Of a DNA stretch of 64,000 nt, positions 25,029-37,300 are shown one piece after another. The translations under genes and the position numbers were made by a program. This DNA is from Karstenula rhodostoma CBS 690.94 (Eukaryota; Ascomycota; Dothideomycetes; Pleosporales; Didymosphaeriaceae). The stretch spans positions 973,293 to 1,037,292 of the forward strand of contig MU001492.1 of the NCBI GenBank assembly GCA_010093485.1, written 5' to 3'. Each line of letters opens with the position of its first letter. Within the stretch, counting starts at the first letter, position 1. The notes beneath the pieces are model-generated. The model ran no database searches. It was not told where the DNA came from and saw nothing but the letters and a program-made list of their open reading frames with translations.

Positions 25029-25409
25029 CTAAAAGGTATAAGTAAAGTATTAAAAAATAAAAGGTAAGAATATACTATAAGATAGGATAATAGAAATAAA
25101 AAAGAGAAATTTAAAAGGTATAAAAAATATCTTTTTATTCTACCTACCTTTACTAGTTTATATTATATAATAATTACTTATTTTATTTACTATTACTTAC
25201 TATACCTAGTTATAAGTCTACTACTATTTATAAGTACTATATTAAGTACTAAGAAATTTTTACTCTAGCTAATTAGTATTATAACGCTAATAATAGTATA
25301 ATATAAGTAGGAAATTATAGTCTAAGCTATATATTTCTAAAGGGAAACTAATCTAAATAATTAAATTCTACTAGTAGATAAATAATAAGTACTATTCGCC
25401 TAAGGGGTA

Positions 25410-25616
25410 TATTAAAAATATAAATAATACTTAGTAATATTAGGATTTATAGAGCTCTAATTAGCTATAATAAGGGGTACCTTAATCTAAGTACTAAACT
25501 AATTTAGGATAAGTATAGTATATAACTAGTCTTTCTAGTAAACCTTTTCTTATATAGTAATCTAATTAATTCGCTTCCTAAATAAAGGGATATTCGAGCT
25601 TCTTTTCTCTACTATA
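25410..25616 (+). repeat. 3' LTR of E2
   Basis: 207 bp, preceded by the polypurine tract gcctaaggggta (25398-25409). Same ends as the 5' LTR. Confidence 0.9.
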
Positions 25617-25621
25617 TAAAG

Positions 25622-27338
25622 GTATAAGTAAGTATACTAAAAAGATTATATATATTCTTTATTAATAAGTATTAAATATACTTAGTTTATAATATTATTA
25701 AAGTTTAGAAAGTATTTAATTTTATATTTATCCTATAGGTATTTATTATATTATATAATAGGGTAGTTAAACTATTATTATTAGTAATATTATATTTTTT
25801 ATAGTTAGTAGTTTACTTCTTTTTTTACTTAATAATATATACTATATATATCCTCTCTATAGTATTACTATCTAAGGGATATATATATAGGGTTATAATA
25901 GTTTAAATTATACTATAGTATATATATTAGATCTTTATTTAGGTAAACTTTATCTTTCTTTTAATTCTAATAAGTATAATTAGCCTATTCCTTTTCTTCC
26001 TTAGATATAAAATTAATCTACTTAAGTTTATAGATAGTTAGAATAATTTTATTATTTCTATAGGCTATCGCTCTATATATAAGATCTCTATCTTTAAATT
26101 AATATTATTATAAGAAATCCTATATATATTAGTTATTAGTATAAGGTATATAGTCTAGTAATATTAGATTATCTTCTTATTATCTAGTCTATAGGTATAG
26201 TATAGGAGATTATAGAACTAATTCTTTATATATATCTAATCCTTCTTTAGAGTCTTTATAGAGTTAAGAGTCTAGTAAGTTAGGTTATTCTAAACTTTTC
26301 TCTTTAATTTTAAACTAATTAATAGAGGTTACTACCTACTATTCTTTATTAATAGCTATTACTTCCTTAATAAATAGTATATTTAACTATCTAATAACCT
26401 TATTCTTAAATCTATAGTTTTTAGCTATATAGTCTAGTTTACTATATTTAAAATAGAAGTATATCTTAGTCTCTAGTTATTAGATTCTATTAGAGATATA
26501 CTTATTTTTTAATAAGTTTATTTAGTTAAATATTCTAGTTACTCTTTCCTTTCCCTTATCTAAATAATTAAACTAGACTCCTTTTATTAGTTAATATCTA
26601 TATAAATTATATAACTAGTATTAAGGTACCTTAGATAGTACTTAGTAAATTACTAGTACTAATTATCTAAAGCTTATTACCTTAGGATTCTATTATAATT
26701 CCTTATTTAGTATAAACTATTCTTTATTAATCCTAATTATTTCTTTATATAGGTCCTTAAGAGTATTAATTTTAAATCTACTATAAAGTAGTTCTTCTTA
26801 TATAAATTATTTAAGGCCTTATTTATATATTATTTTTAGGGATTTATCCTCCTAGTTAAGCTATATAGTATACTTATAAAATTCTACTATATACTTAGCT
26901 ATAGATTAGTATTATTTAATAGTTTAAATAGCTTATTTAGCGATAGATATCTTATTAGTAATTCTAAAGAATTATTTAAGGTACTTCTTAAAGTTCTTAT
27001 AGTCCTTAATAATATTAACTATATTAGTATATTCTTTATTATTATTATTATAGTTTATATCTAGGTATTTAACTATATAAGGTTAGATCTATTCTTTAGC
27101 TTATCTATATATATAAAATACTACGAATAAGACTTTATCTTTATTTTTAGATATTATAGATAATCTATAAAAGTATATATCTATTTAGAGGAGCTATATA
27201 TTAAGTTAATTATAATTACTATTATATAAGTTAGGTTTATATACCTTATTTTTAGTATTTACTAGAGATATAACGCTAGTACTATCTAAAACTATAGAAG
27301 AAGGTATTCTATTAGTACTTATATTAAGATATTTAAAA
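25622..27338 (-). pseudogene. Gag of chromovirus D
   Basis: Minus strand between the 5' LTR of D and the E2 insertion. The clearest landmark is a CCHC zinc knuckle at about 26416-26463 (C-F-Y-C..K-L-D-H-I-A-K-N-C once Tyr codons are read as RIP-altered Cys/His). The upstream part (26500-27250) has the length and helical character of a gypsy capsid. Gag would package element RNA. It joins the protease at 18219 across E2. Stops throughout. Confidence 0.7.
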
Positions 27339-27767
27339 TATTAAATTCTATAGAATAGCTAGTCTTATAGGGTTAGGGTTAGTTCTTAGGTAAAAGTACT
27401 TAAAATAAGGGGAGAGAGTATTATTAGTATTAATAGTATCTTATAAAGTATAATAAGTTAATAATAGGGGCCTAAGTAAATCTAAATAATAGATTAAAAC
27501 TTAGATTAAATATAAGTATAGAGAGTCTATCCTTATACTCCTATATATATCCCTATCCTATATAATTCTATAGTTCTATAAGATTCTATATATAGGATAT
27601 ATAGAATTCTATAGTATATTATATAACTCCTTATTATATAATTCTAGTATTCTATAGCTTAGCTTTATAGGATATTATAGGATATTATATAATCCTTTAG
27701 TAGGGCCTTAGCTAGTATTTTATTATAAGTAGCCTTTTTACCCTTATTAGATTCCTAGATCCTAATA
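27339..27767 (-). repeat. 5' LTR of chromovirus D
   Basis: 429 bp, paired with 6353-6781. Target duplication aatta follows at 27768-27772. It keeps slightly more C and G than the other LTR, so the two were mutated independently. Confidence 0.9.
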
Positions 27768-28427
27768 AATTATAATTACTTTTACTATAAAGTCTAGTTT
27801 CTTTTAGCCTTTAAGAACTATTATAATTATCTCTTATTACTTATATATAAAGTCCTTATTCTTAATTAACTACTATAGTATTATCCCTATATAGCCTAGA
27901 TTAGTAATATTATATTAGTGATACTATATATATATATAAAAAACTTACTAATAGACTCTATAATTATATAGTCTATAGCTATAATTTATAGTATTTATAT
28001 ATTAAGTTAATTATTATATTAATAGAGGTTAACTTACTAAATAATATATTAAATTTTATAATATATATAGTTAAATATATTTAGGTTACTAATAGACTTA
28101 CTACTAGTATATACTAAGTTATATTTATTACTAAGAATTAGTTACTTACTATTATTAGCTATTTTAATAAAGATATAGTATAGGTCTCTTTCTATAAAAG
28201 TTAGCCTTTATATATAATATTATAAGTTACTTACTATTAGTAGATAACCTCTCTTTTATATTCTTTTTTAAATTATAATATTATTAATATTTTATAATAT
28301 TTTTAATATTTCACGACTTCTCTATAATTATATATTAGGTATTAGTAAATAAGAAGTATATTACTCTACTAGTATTATATAGTATTATAGTATTACTATA
28401 TTATATAATATATATAGGCTATATAAC

Positions 28428-29271
28428 TTATATAGTTAAAGAGATAAATAATAGAGTAAATATAGAGACTTTACTTCTAGCTTATTATTTCTTAATTTCT
28501 AGTATTAACTAGCTAAAGTTTTATTATACTAATTAGATAGGAGATAAGTATTAGATAGCCTATAAGTACTACTTTATAAAGAATAAAAAGAATTACTATT
28601 TAATATATATTTTTTTTAGTAATTTTAATCTAATAGGTATTATTTAGTTTTATTTAATATAGACTAATTTTTTTTAGACCTAATAGACTTTAGTTTAGCC
28701 TAATAAAAGTAAATATACTTAAAAAGATATATAAAGCCTATATTTAGCTTAATTAAATAGTATTAATTATTTTTATAACTAAAAAGCCCCTATATTATAA
28801 GGATATATAAATTATAACTATAAATAGTATAAATATTAACTTTTATAATATATTCTAGACCTAGCTAACTATTATTTATAGTAATAAGGAGTATTAGAAT
28901 TTTTATAACTAGTATAGGTACTTATTAGATATCTAGAATTATACTAAGGCTAAGGTAGTTCTAACTAACTTATTAGCTAACTTAACTAAATATATTTAAG
29001 TTATTATTAAAAAGAATAGTTATATTAAATACTTCTAACTCTATAATAGAGTTATATTCCTAGTTAATTATTATATATAATCTAGTATTACTAAGTATAA
29101 ATAAAACTATTCTAATAATAAAGTATATTATAAATTTTTTTTATAATACCTACTACTTCTTTAATACTAGTATCTCCCTAAAGAAGGTAATATATTTCTT
29201 TAGAATTAAAAAGTCTAAAATTAGACCTATTAGATACTAATTAGTATAGGTTTTTAGAGAGATTTATTAAA
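28428..29271 (+). pseudogene. Unidentified decayed coding sequence H (first part)
   Basis: Host DNA into which C1 inserted. On the plus strand, a frame around 28880-29220 reads coherently once TAG/TAA are taken as Gln/Trp (short words such as Y-W-N-F-Y-N and T-K-A-K-V-V-L-T-N-L-L). It is rich in Gln, Tyr and Leu. I do not recognise the family. RIP implies it was once repeated, so a transposon origin is likely. It continues after the A fragment at 29462. Confidence 0.35.
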
Positions 29272-29283
29272 ATATACTAACTA

Positions 29284-29449
29284 GGTTAGCTTAGTACTAC
29301 GTTCTTTTTAATTAGCTTATATATAGACGCTAGGCGTGCCTTAGCCACTTTTTTAATCCCTCTTTATTTATATATTAGTAAAGTATAATATACTATTTTA
29401 TCCCCCCTACTTTATTAAGTTACCCTACCTTATAGTAAATCTCTATAAT
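29284..29449 (-). mobile_element. Family A fragment, 166 bp, inside H
   Basis: Constant A end at the right (..aatctctataat) and truncated at the left. A perfect 12-bp duplication atatactaacta flanks it (29272-29283 and 29450-29461). Same class as the fragments at 1040 and 19051, each truncated at a different point. Confidence 0.85.
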
Positions 29450-29461
29450 ATATACTAACTA

Positions 29462-29759
29462 ATCTTAAGAAGCTTTACTAGGCTCTAACTAGTATTATTT
29501 AGTTTATTTAGAACTTATTAGTCTATACTCTAGTTATTTTACTATATTCTATAAAAGATATTAATAAGGCTAAGTTAGAGACTAAGTTTAAAAAGGTTAT
29601 AGATAAATATTCTCTAATTTATAAAAGTAATTTCTCTACTTATATTACTAGAAAGAATAAGTATTATTTTAATATTTATAAGTAGATTACTAATAAGTTA
29701 TTTAAGGAGTTAAATATATACTACTATATATATTATTATTTTAAAATTAAATATAATAT
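29462..29759 (+). pseudogene. Unidentified decayed coding sequence H (second part)
   Basis: Continues the plus-strand frame, Lys-rich (words like I-T-R-K-N-K-Y-Y-F-N). It is cut at 29759 by the left LTR of copia E3. The sequence to the right of E3 (44225 on) is unrelated, so the rest of H is missing from this place. Confidence 0.3.
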
Positions 29760-29965
29760 TATTAAGAATATAAATAATACTTAGCAATATCAGGGTTTAT
29801 AGAGCTCTAATTAGCTATAATAAGGGATACCTTAACCTAAGCACTAAACTAATTCAGGATAAGTATAGTATATAACTAGCCTTTCTAGTAATCTTTTCTT
29901 AAGTAGTAATCTAATTAATTCACTCCCTAAATAAAGGGATATTTAAGCTCCTTTTCTCTACTATA
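29760..29965 (+). repeat. 5' LTR of E3
   Basis: 206 bp. It retains some CA (ttagcaatatcaggg), rare in this window. The end ctactata is followed by gttataag as in the other E copies. Confidence 0.9.
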
Positions 29966-30149
29966 GTTATAAGCCTAGCGCTTAAAATATAGGATAATTC
30001 TCCCTATATACTTTACTACTTAAATATACCCTCTTAGGTTCTTCTATTATACTAAAAGCCTTCTTTATTTAATAAAGCTATAAGTAATTTAACTATTCTA
30101 GTTACTTAGACCTAGCTTATTAATTAAATAAGCTAGCCTTATTAGTTTA

Positions 30150-33100
30150 TAAGCTTATATTTCTAAGTAAACTCTAAAGATATCTAGTCTAAAATTAATC
30201 TAGATAGTCTAATAGTCCCCTTAATTAAGGATAATTACCCTATTTAATTAGTTATTCTAAAGGAACTATACTAACTAGTTACTTTAGATAACTTTAAAGA
30301 TTATAAGTAGGAGCTTAAATTATATAAGAAGAATAAGGAAAGCTATATTTTAAGGATTATAGAATATCGCGCTATAGTCTCTAACTAGTAGATATACTAT
30401 TCTAAGCTATAAAATCTCTAGAACTAGATTTATACTACTATCTCCTAAAATCTCCTTACTTTAGTAATAATTAATATAGTTAAAGATAATAAATCTACCT
30501 TATAATATCTACTTCGTATACTAAAGAATAATCTAGTACCTATTAAAGGAGTAACTAAGAATCTTATTTAAGTATAGTATTATACTTATCTTAATAAAGT
30601 AAAGAGTAGATAGTAGAATCTAAAGACCTAGTTTAAAAAATAGTAGCTTCTCTACTATAAAGTAATTATATACTTAATTAAAGAAACTAAAGGAGTATTT
30701 ATAACCTATAATTTCCTTAAAGCTTTAAGTAAGAAGATTATCCCTAAATAGTCCCGCTTAATTAAGTAATAAATCCTACTTAATAAGACACTTAGAAGGC
30801 CTATAATAATACTTTCTAAGATTAGAAAGATATTTTTAATACTAATCTAGAAATAATTACTCTACCTTAATTATAAAAGAACTAGTATCTATATAATATT
30901 TAGTAGTTAGACTACTAAGTCTAGTAGGGAATTATCTAAAAATATATAGAATAATAATTATTTTAACTACCCCTATAAGAATACTTAATATAAATAATAA
31001 CTAATTAAATACTAATACTTATAGATAGCTATTACTAGTACTCTAATTAATAGATTCTAAGTATTTAACCTTTCTAATAAAGAGTAAAATAAGATTTTAA
31101 ACTATCTAAAACTCCTATAATAGTTAAAACTATAAACTAAAATTAATAGTACTAATTAGAAAATAAGTAATAAAAAGTAGCTTACTATTAACTATTCTAG
31201 TAGTATTATAGTAGCTCTTATTAATCTAATTAACTTTCTAAGTAAAGTCTTTAAGAATAGAATCTATAATATAATATAGAATCCTTACCTACTTTCTAGA
31301 AGTATAATTCTAAATAGTGTAGCTACTATTTACTTTATTAATAATTAGAACCTTTTAGTTACTAGTTCTTTTAAGAAAGTGACTATAGAAAACTAAGTTA
31401 AAATAGGAACTTAAACTCTACCTATTTTAAGAATAGGAAATTGCCTAATTAAGAATATTCTTTATAGTAAGAATAGGAAATAATTAGAGAATTTACTATT
31501 TAAAGATATAAAAGTAGTTAAGAACTTTTATATAAATATTATCTTAGAAGCTTAACTTAAAAAAGTTAGTATTTAGTATCTTAGCTTAGATAATACCCTA
31601 AGGATTAGAATAATTAAATAAAGTATTATAATAGTAAACCTATAGTATAAGTATAACCTTACTTTTCTTAAATATAAATCTATATACTCTTATCCTACTA
31701 TTATAAATATAATTTAACTATTTAGGCTATTAAGAAAGAATATCTCCTACTTAAATAGTAAAGAACTATAGTATAAGTAATTAGAATACCTTAGGAAAAA
31801 GGCTTTATAAGCTCTAGTTTCTAGTATATATAGTATATTAATTAAAGGAATATAATAATAAGAATATAAGTATTATATAGTTATATATATAAGTAAGGTA
31901 ATCTCATAATAACTATATAAGTATTTACCACATCTATTCTACTATATTATATAGGACCTATTTAATATAGAGTAAGGATAAATATTTAAATCCTAGATTC
32001 TTATAATAAAGAAAGAATTTAATAGGAAGTTCTATAATTTTAATCTATAAGGGAAGATACTTTTAGAGATTCTATAATTAATAAAACGCCTATTAACCTT
32101 TATAAAGAATAAGTACTAGCTCTAAATTATATAAATCTAGTAGAATAATAATATAGTAATACTCCTATAGTAAGGAATATTATAATATAAGGAATAGGTA
32201 ATTAAAAAAGGAATTATAATTAACCCTTTACTACCTTATATATATAAAACTAATAGTTCGGTAGAGTAAGCTAGAAAAGAGCTAATTAAATAAATAGTAA
32301 AGATAAAGTCTAGTATAAATCTATTAATAAAGCTATAGCTAGAGATTATAAATATAATAGTTTAACTATATAATATAAGCCTAAGCGCGGTATATAACTT
32401 TTAATTACTAAATAAAGTATTAGATAGCTAGTTCTAATAGTACTTTTAGTACTATAAGTCTATAATTATATAATATATAATAGTAAATCTCTATCTAGAC
32501 TAGAGTAGGATTTATACCTATAGATACTAAGTATATCCTCTAATAAAGGATCGCGAGGCTAGGTATAATAGAAGGGGATTTAAAATAAATCTAAAAGCTT
32601 ATATTAGGTATTTAGTAGACTATTAAGCTTCTAATATCTATAGAATATAGGTTCCTATACTTAATTAAGTAATTATAACTAGGAATATTATATTTAATAA
32701 GATAACCTTCTACTAGGGAGTATATAAAGTTAAGCTTCTAAAGGTAAAAGCTCTAAGAATTATAGAAAGTATTTATAAGGATAAGGTTAATAATCTAGAA
32801 GATATATTTAATATAATTAATCTTATTTCTAGCTTAAATAAGTATATAAATACCACGAGAATTAAGGATACTAAATAACTACTTAGGGGTAAAGGATTAA
32901 AGTAGATAGATTTTAAGAATAGCTAGCTAAGAAATTAGAAAGTAATAATACTAATTACTATATAAGCTATAGGTATAGCTAGCTAGTAGCTAGAAATTTA
33001 TATAGGCTAAGATTTAAGTATAGGACTTATAACCCTAGATATAATACTATAGCTAAATATTATAAGGACTAATTAATATAATTATAAGAATACTAGAAGC

Positions 33101-33941
33101 TACTAGAATTAGAATTTAACTAGAAGAACTAGTAAACTAGAGCCTTAGGATAATACTTCTCTAAAGTAGGAGCTTTAAAACCCTACTATTACCTCTTAAT
33201 CTAGTATAACTAACTCTATACTACTAGATAAAGTAGGAAATCTATTAGTAAGCTAAAGGTAATAGTATATCTTCCCTATAATAAGTAGAGTAAGTAGATA
33301 ACTTTAAAAAAAGGTATCTAAGATTAACTAACTAATAAGTAGGTATTTACTAGTTTAAAGGTTAAGATAATAAGATATAGATTATAATAATTAGTTAGAG
33401 GGTAGATTAAATTTTAGTATATATATACTAATAGTAGATCTATCTTTAAAAGATAGTTTCTAGATTAACTTTATATATATATTTATACTAGGAGTAGATA
33501 AAATCTAGAATAAGTATAAAGGCTATAAAATACTAAATATAATAGTTATAGTAGCTATACTTAAGAAATTAAAACTAGTAATATTACTAGCTTATCTATA
33601 TAGAAATAAGCTACTACTAGAACTAATACTTTAGAAATATCTACTTTCCTATCCTCTAGAAAAGCTATTTAAGTAGGCTATAATTAAAGAGATTACTACT
33701 CTATAATAGAAAGGAACTTAAATAAAGCTACCCTAATTATAAGTAATAGAATACCTACTCCTATTAAAATAGGTATTTATATATAAGCTTAATTAAGATA
33801 GTTAGTTTAAGAACTATAAAGCTTATATTATAGTTAAAGGGGACCTTTAACTAAAGGATACCTTATACTTAACCTATACTACTATACTTATAGTAAGGTT
33901 ATTCTAAGTAGTAATAATAATTACTATAGAGTTTAACCTTA
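30150..33941 (+). pseudogene. Gag-pol of copia E3, 5' part
   Basis: Collinear with E2 from 18620 to about 22560 but without the A fragment: gag, protease (about 31300-31350, ILNSVATIY-like), integrase, and the beginning of RT. It breaks at 33936 in the RT at the E4 target site cctta and resumes at 41173. Decayed by RIP, though CG pairs such as those at 32552-32556 survive. Confidence 0.85.
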
Positions 33942-34148
33942 TATTAAGAATATAAATAATACTTAGTAATATTAGGGTTTATAGAGCTCTAATTAGCTGC
34001 GATAAGGGGTACCTTAACCTAAGTACTAAACTAATTCAGGACGAGTGTAGTATATAACTAGCCTTTCTAGTAATTTTTTCTTATATAGTAATCTAATTAA
34101 TTCACTCCCTAAATAAAGGGATATTTAAACTCCTTTTTCTCTACTATA
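33942..34148 (+). repeat. 5' LTR of E4
   Basis: 207 bp. Contains attcaggacgagtgtagta, close to what a less mutated E LTR looks like. Confidence 0.9.
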
Positions 34149-34329
34149 GTTATAAGCCTAGTACTTAGAATATAGAATAATTCTCCCTATATACTTTATT
34201 ACTTAAATATACCCTCTTAGGTTCTCCTATTACACTAAAAGCCTTCTTTATTTAATAAAACTATAAGTAATTTAACTATTCTAGTTACTTAGACCTAGCT
34301 TATTAATTAAATAAACTGGCCTTATTAGT

Positions 34330-37300
34330 TTATAAGCTTATATTTCTAAGTAAACTCTAAAGATATCTAGTCTAAAATTAATCTAGATAGTCTAATAGTC
34401 CCCTTAATTAAGGATAATTACCCTATTTAACTAGTTATTCTAAAGGAACTATACTAACTAGTTACTTTAAATAACCTTAAAGATTATAAGCAGGAGCTCG
34501 AATTATATAAGAAGAATAAGAAAAGCTATATTTTAAGAATTATAGAATATTATACTATAGTCTCTAACTAGTAAACACACTATTCTAAGCTATAAAATCT
34601 CTAGAACTAGATTTATACTACTATCTCCTAAGATCTCCTTACTCTAGTAATAATTAATATAGTTAAAGATAATAAATCTACCTTATAATATCTACTTTAT
34701 ATACTAAAAAATAATTTAGTACCTACTAAGAAAGTAACTAAGAATCTTATTTAAGTATAGTATTATACTTATCTTAATAAAGTAAAGAATAGATAGTAGA
34801 ACCTAGAGATCTAATTTAAAGAATAGTAGCTCCTCTACTATAAAGTAATTATATACTTAGTTAAAAAAACTAAAGGAGCACTTATAACCTATAATTTCCT
34901 TAAAGCTTTAGGTAAGAAGATTACCCCTAAGTAGTCCTATTTAATTAAGTAATAAATCCTATTTAATAAGATACTTAGAAGGCCTATAATAATACTTTCT
35001 AAGATTAGAAAGGTATTTTTAGTACTAATCTAGAAATAATTACTCTACTCTAATTATAAAAAAACTAGTATCTATATAATATTTAGTAGTTAGACTACTA
35101 AACCTAGTAGGGAATTATCTAATAATATATAGAATAATAATTATTTTAACTACCCCTATAAGAATACCTAATATAAATAGTAACTAATTAAATACTAATA
35201 CTTATAAATAGCTATTACTAGTACTCTAATTAATAAATCCTAAGTATTTAACCTTTCTAATAAAGAGTGAAATAAGATTTTAAGCTATTTAAAGCTTCTA
35301 TAATAGTTAAAGCTATAGACTAAAATTAATAGCGCTAATTAGAAAATAAGTAATAAAAAATAGCTTACTATTAACTATTCTAGTAGTATTATAATAGCTC
35401 TTATTAATCTAATTAACCTTCTAAGTAAAGTATTTAAGAATAGAATCTATAATATAATATAGAATCCTTACCTACTTTCTAGAAGTATAATTCTAGATAG
35501 TATAGCTACTATTTACCTTATTAATAATTAGAACCTTCTAGTTACTAGTTCTTTCAAGAAAGTAACTATAGAAGACCGAGTTAAAGTAGGAATTTAAACT
35601 CTACCTATCTTAGGAATAGGAAATTACCTAATTAAGAATATTCTTTATAGTAAGAATAGGAAATAATTAGAGAATCTACTACTTAAAGATATAAAAGTAG
35701 TTAAGAACTTTTATATAAATATTATCTTAGAAGTTTAACTTAAGAAAGTTAGTATTTAGTATCTTGGCTTAGATAATACCCTAAGGATTAGAATAATTAA
35801 ATAAAGTATTATAATAGTAGACCTATAATATAAGTATAACTTTACTTTCTTTAAATATAAGCCTATATACTCTTATCCTACTATTATAAATATAATTTAA
35901 CTATTTAAGCTATTAAAAGAAAATATCTCCCGCTTAGATAGCGAAGAACTATAGTATAAGTAATTAGGATACTTTAGGAAAAAGGCTTTATAAGCTCTAG
36001 TTTCCAGCGCACGCAATATATTAATTAAAGGAACGCGATAATAAGAATATAAGTATTATATAGTTATATATATAAGTAAGGTAATTTTATAATAACTATA
36101 TAAGCGTTTACTATATCTATTCTACTATATTATATAGGACCTATTTAATATAGAGTAAGGGTAAATACTTAAATTCTAAATTCTTATAATAAAGGAAGAA
36201 TTTAGCGGGAAGTTCTATAATTTTAATCTATAAGGGAAGACACTTTTAGAGATTCTATAATTAATAAAACACCTATTAACCTTTATAAAGAATAAGTACT
36301 AGCTCTAAATTATATAAATCTAGTAAAATAATAATATAATAATACTCCTATAGTAAGGGATATTATAATATAAAGAATAGGTAATTAAAAAAGGAATTAT
36401 AATTAACCCTTTACTACCTTACACGCATAAAACTAATAGTTCGGTAGAGCGAGCTAAAAAAGAGCTAATTAAATAAATAGTAAAAATAAGGTCTAGTATA
36501 AATCTACTAATAAAGCTATAGCTAGAGATTATAGATATAGTAGTCTAGCTATATAATATAAGTCTAAGTATAGTATATAGTTTCTAATTACTAAATAAAG
36601 TATTAGATAACTAGTTCTAATAGTACTTTTAATACTATAAGCTAGTAATTATATAATATATAATAGTAGATCTCTACCTAGACTAGAGTAGGATTTATAC
36701 CTATAGATATTAAGTATATCCTCTAATAAAGGATCGCGAAGCTAGGTATAATAGAAGGGGATTTAAAATAAATCTAAGAGCTTATATTAAATATTTAGTA
36801 GGCTATTAAGCTTCTAATATCTATAGAATATAAGTTCCTATACTTAATTAAGTAATTATAACTAGGAATATTATATTTAATAAGACAATTTTCTACTAGG
36901 GAGTATATAAAGTTAAGCTCCTAAAGGTAGAAACTCTAAAAATTATAGAAAGTATTTATAAGGACGAGGTTAATAATTTAGAAGATATATTTAATATAAT
37001 TAATCTTACTTCTAGCTTAAATAAGTACGCGAGCACTATAAGAATTAAGAATACTAAGTAACTACTTAGAGGTAAAGGATTAGAGTAGATAGATTCTAAG
37101 GATAGCTAGCTAAGGAATTAGAAAGTAATAATACTAACTACTATATAAGCTATAGGTATAGCTAGCTAGTAACTAGGAATTTATATAGACTAAGATTTAA
37201 GTATAGGACTTATAACCCTAGATATAATACTATAGCTAGATATTATAGAAACTAATTAATATAATTATAAGGATACTAAGAGCTACTAGAATTAGAATTT

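Larger units (their letters stand above)
18225..25616 (+). mobile_element. Ty1/copia retrotransposon E2 with nested A fragment
   Basis: 207-bp LTRs at 18225-18431 and 25410-25616. It is 7392 bp including a 149-bp A fragment and its extra target copy, so its own length is about 7231 bp, the same as E4. It lies in the opposite orientation to E1, 628 bp away. All E domains are present and RIP-dead. It is inserted in chromovirus D between gag and protease. Confidence 0.92.
6353..27767 (-). mobile_element. Ty3/gypsy chromovirus D, split by copias E1 and E2
   Basis: Two 429-bp LTRs (6353-6781 and 27339-27767), both beginning and ending in RIP-altered TG..CA, flank the element, with target duplication aatta. 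On the minus strand the order is 5' LTR, gag with zinc knuckle, protease, RT, RNase H, integrase, chromodomain, polypurine tract, 3' LTR. That is the order of Ty3/gypsy chromoviruses. E1 (10356-17596) and E2 (18225-25616) are inserted in it. Without them D is about 6.8 kb, a normal length. All coding parts are destroyed by RIP. Confidence 0.9.
5977..28421 (-). mobile_element. Element C1 (about 1.0 kb), split by chromovirus D
   Basis: C1 consists of 5977-6352 and 27773-28421, together about 1025 bp, separated by the D retrotransposon. The two halves join into one sequence collinear (reversed) with C3 at 55883-56962. It starts tagccta and ends taggcta, a 7-bp inverted terminus, and is flanked by a 6-bp repeat tataac. 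No transposase is visible, so it is a non-autonomous element or part of the foldback element at 54581-56962. It contains about two units of the 26-bp repeat that is expanded in C3. Confidence 0.65.

Noticed and set aside
6353..27767. Two independent solo LTRs of family D
   Set aside because: Both are 429 bp, flanked by the two copies of aatta, split one C element, and enclose a full gag-pol series in the right order, so they are the two LTRs of one element.
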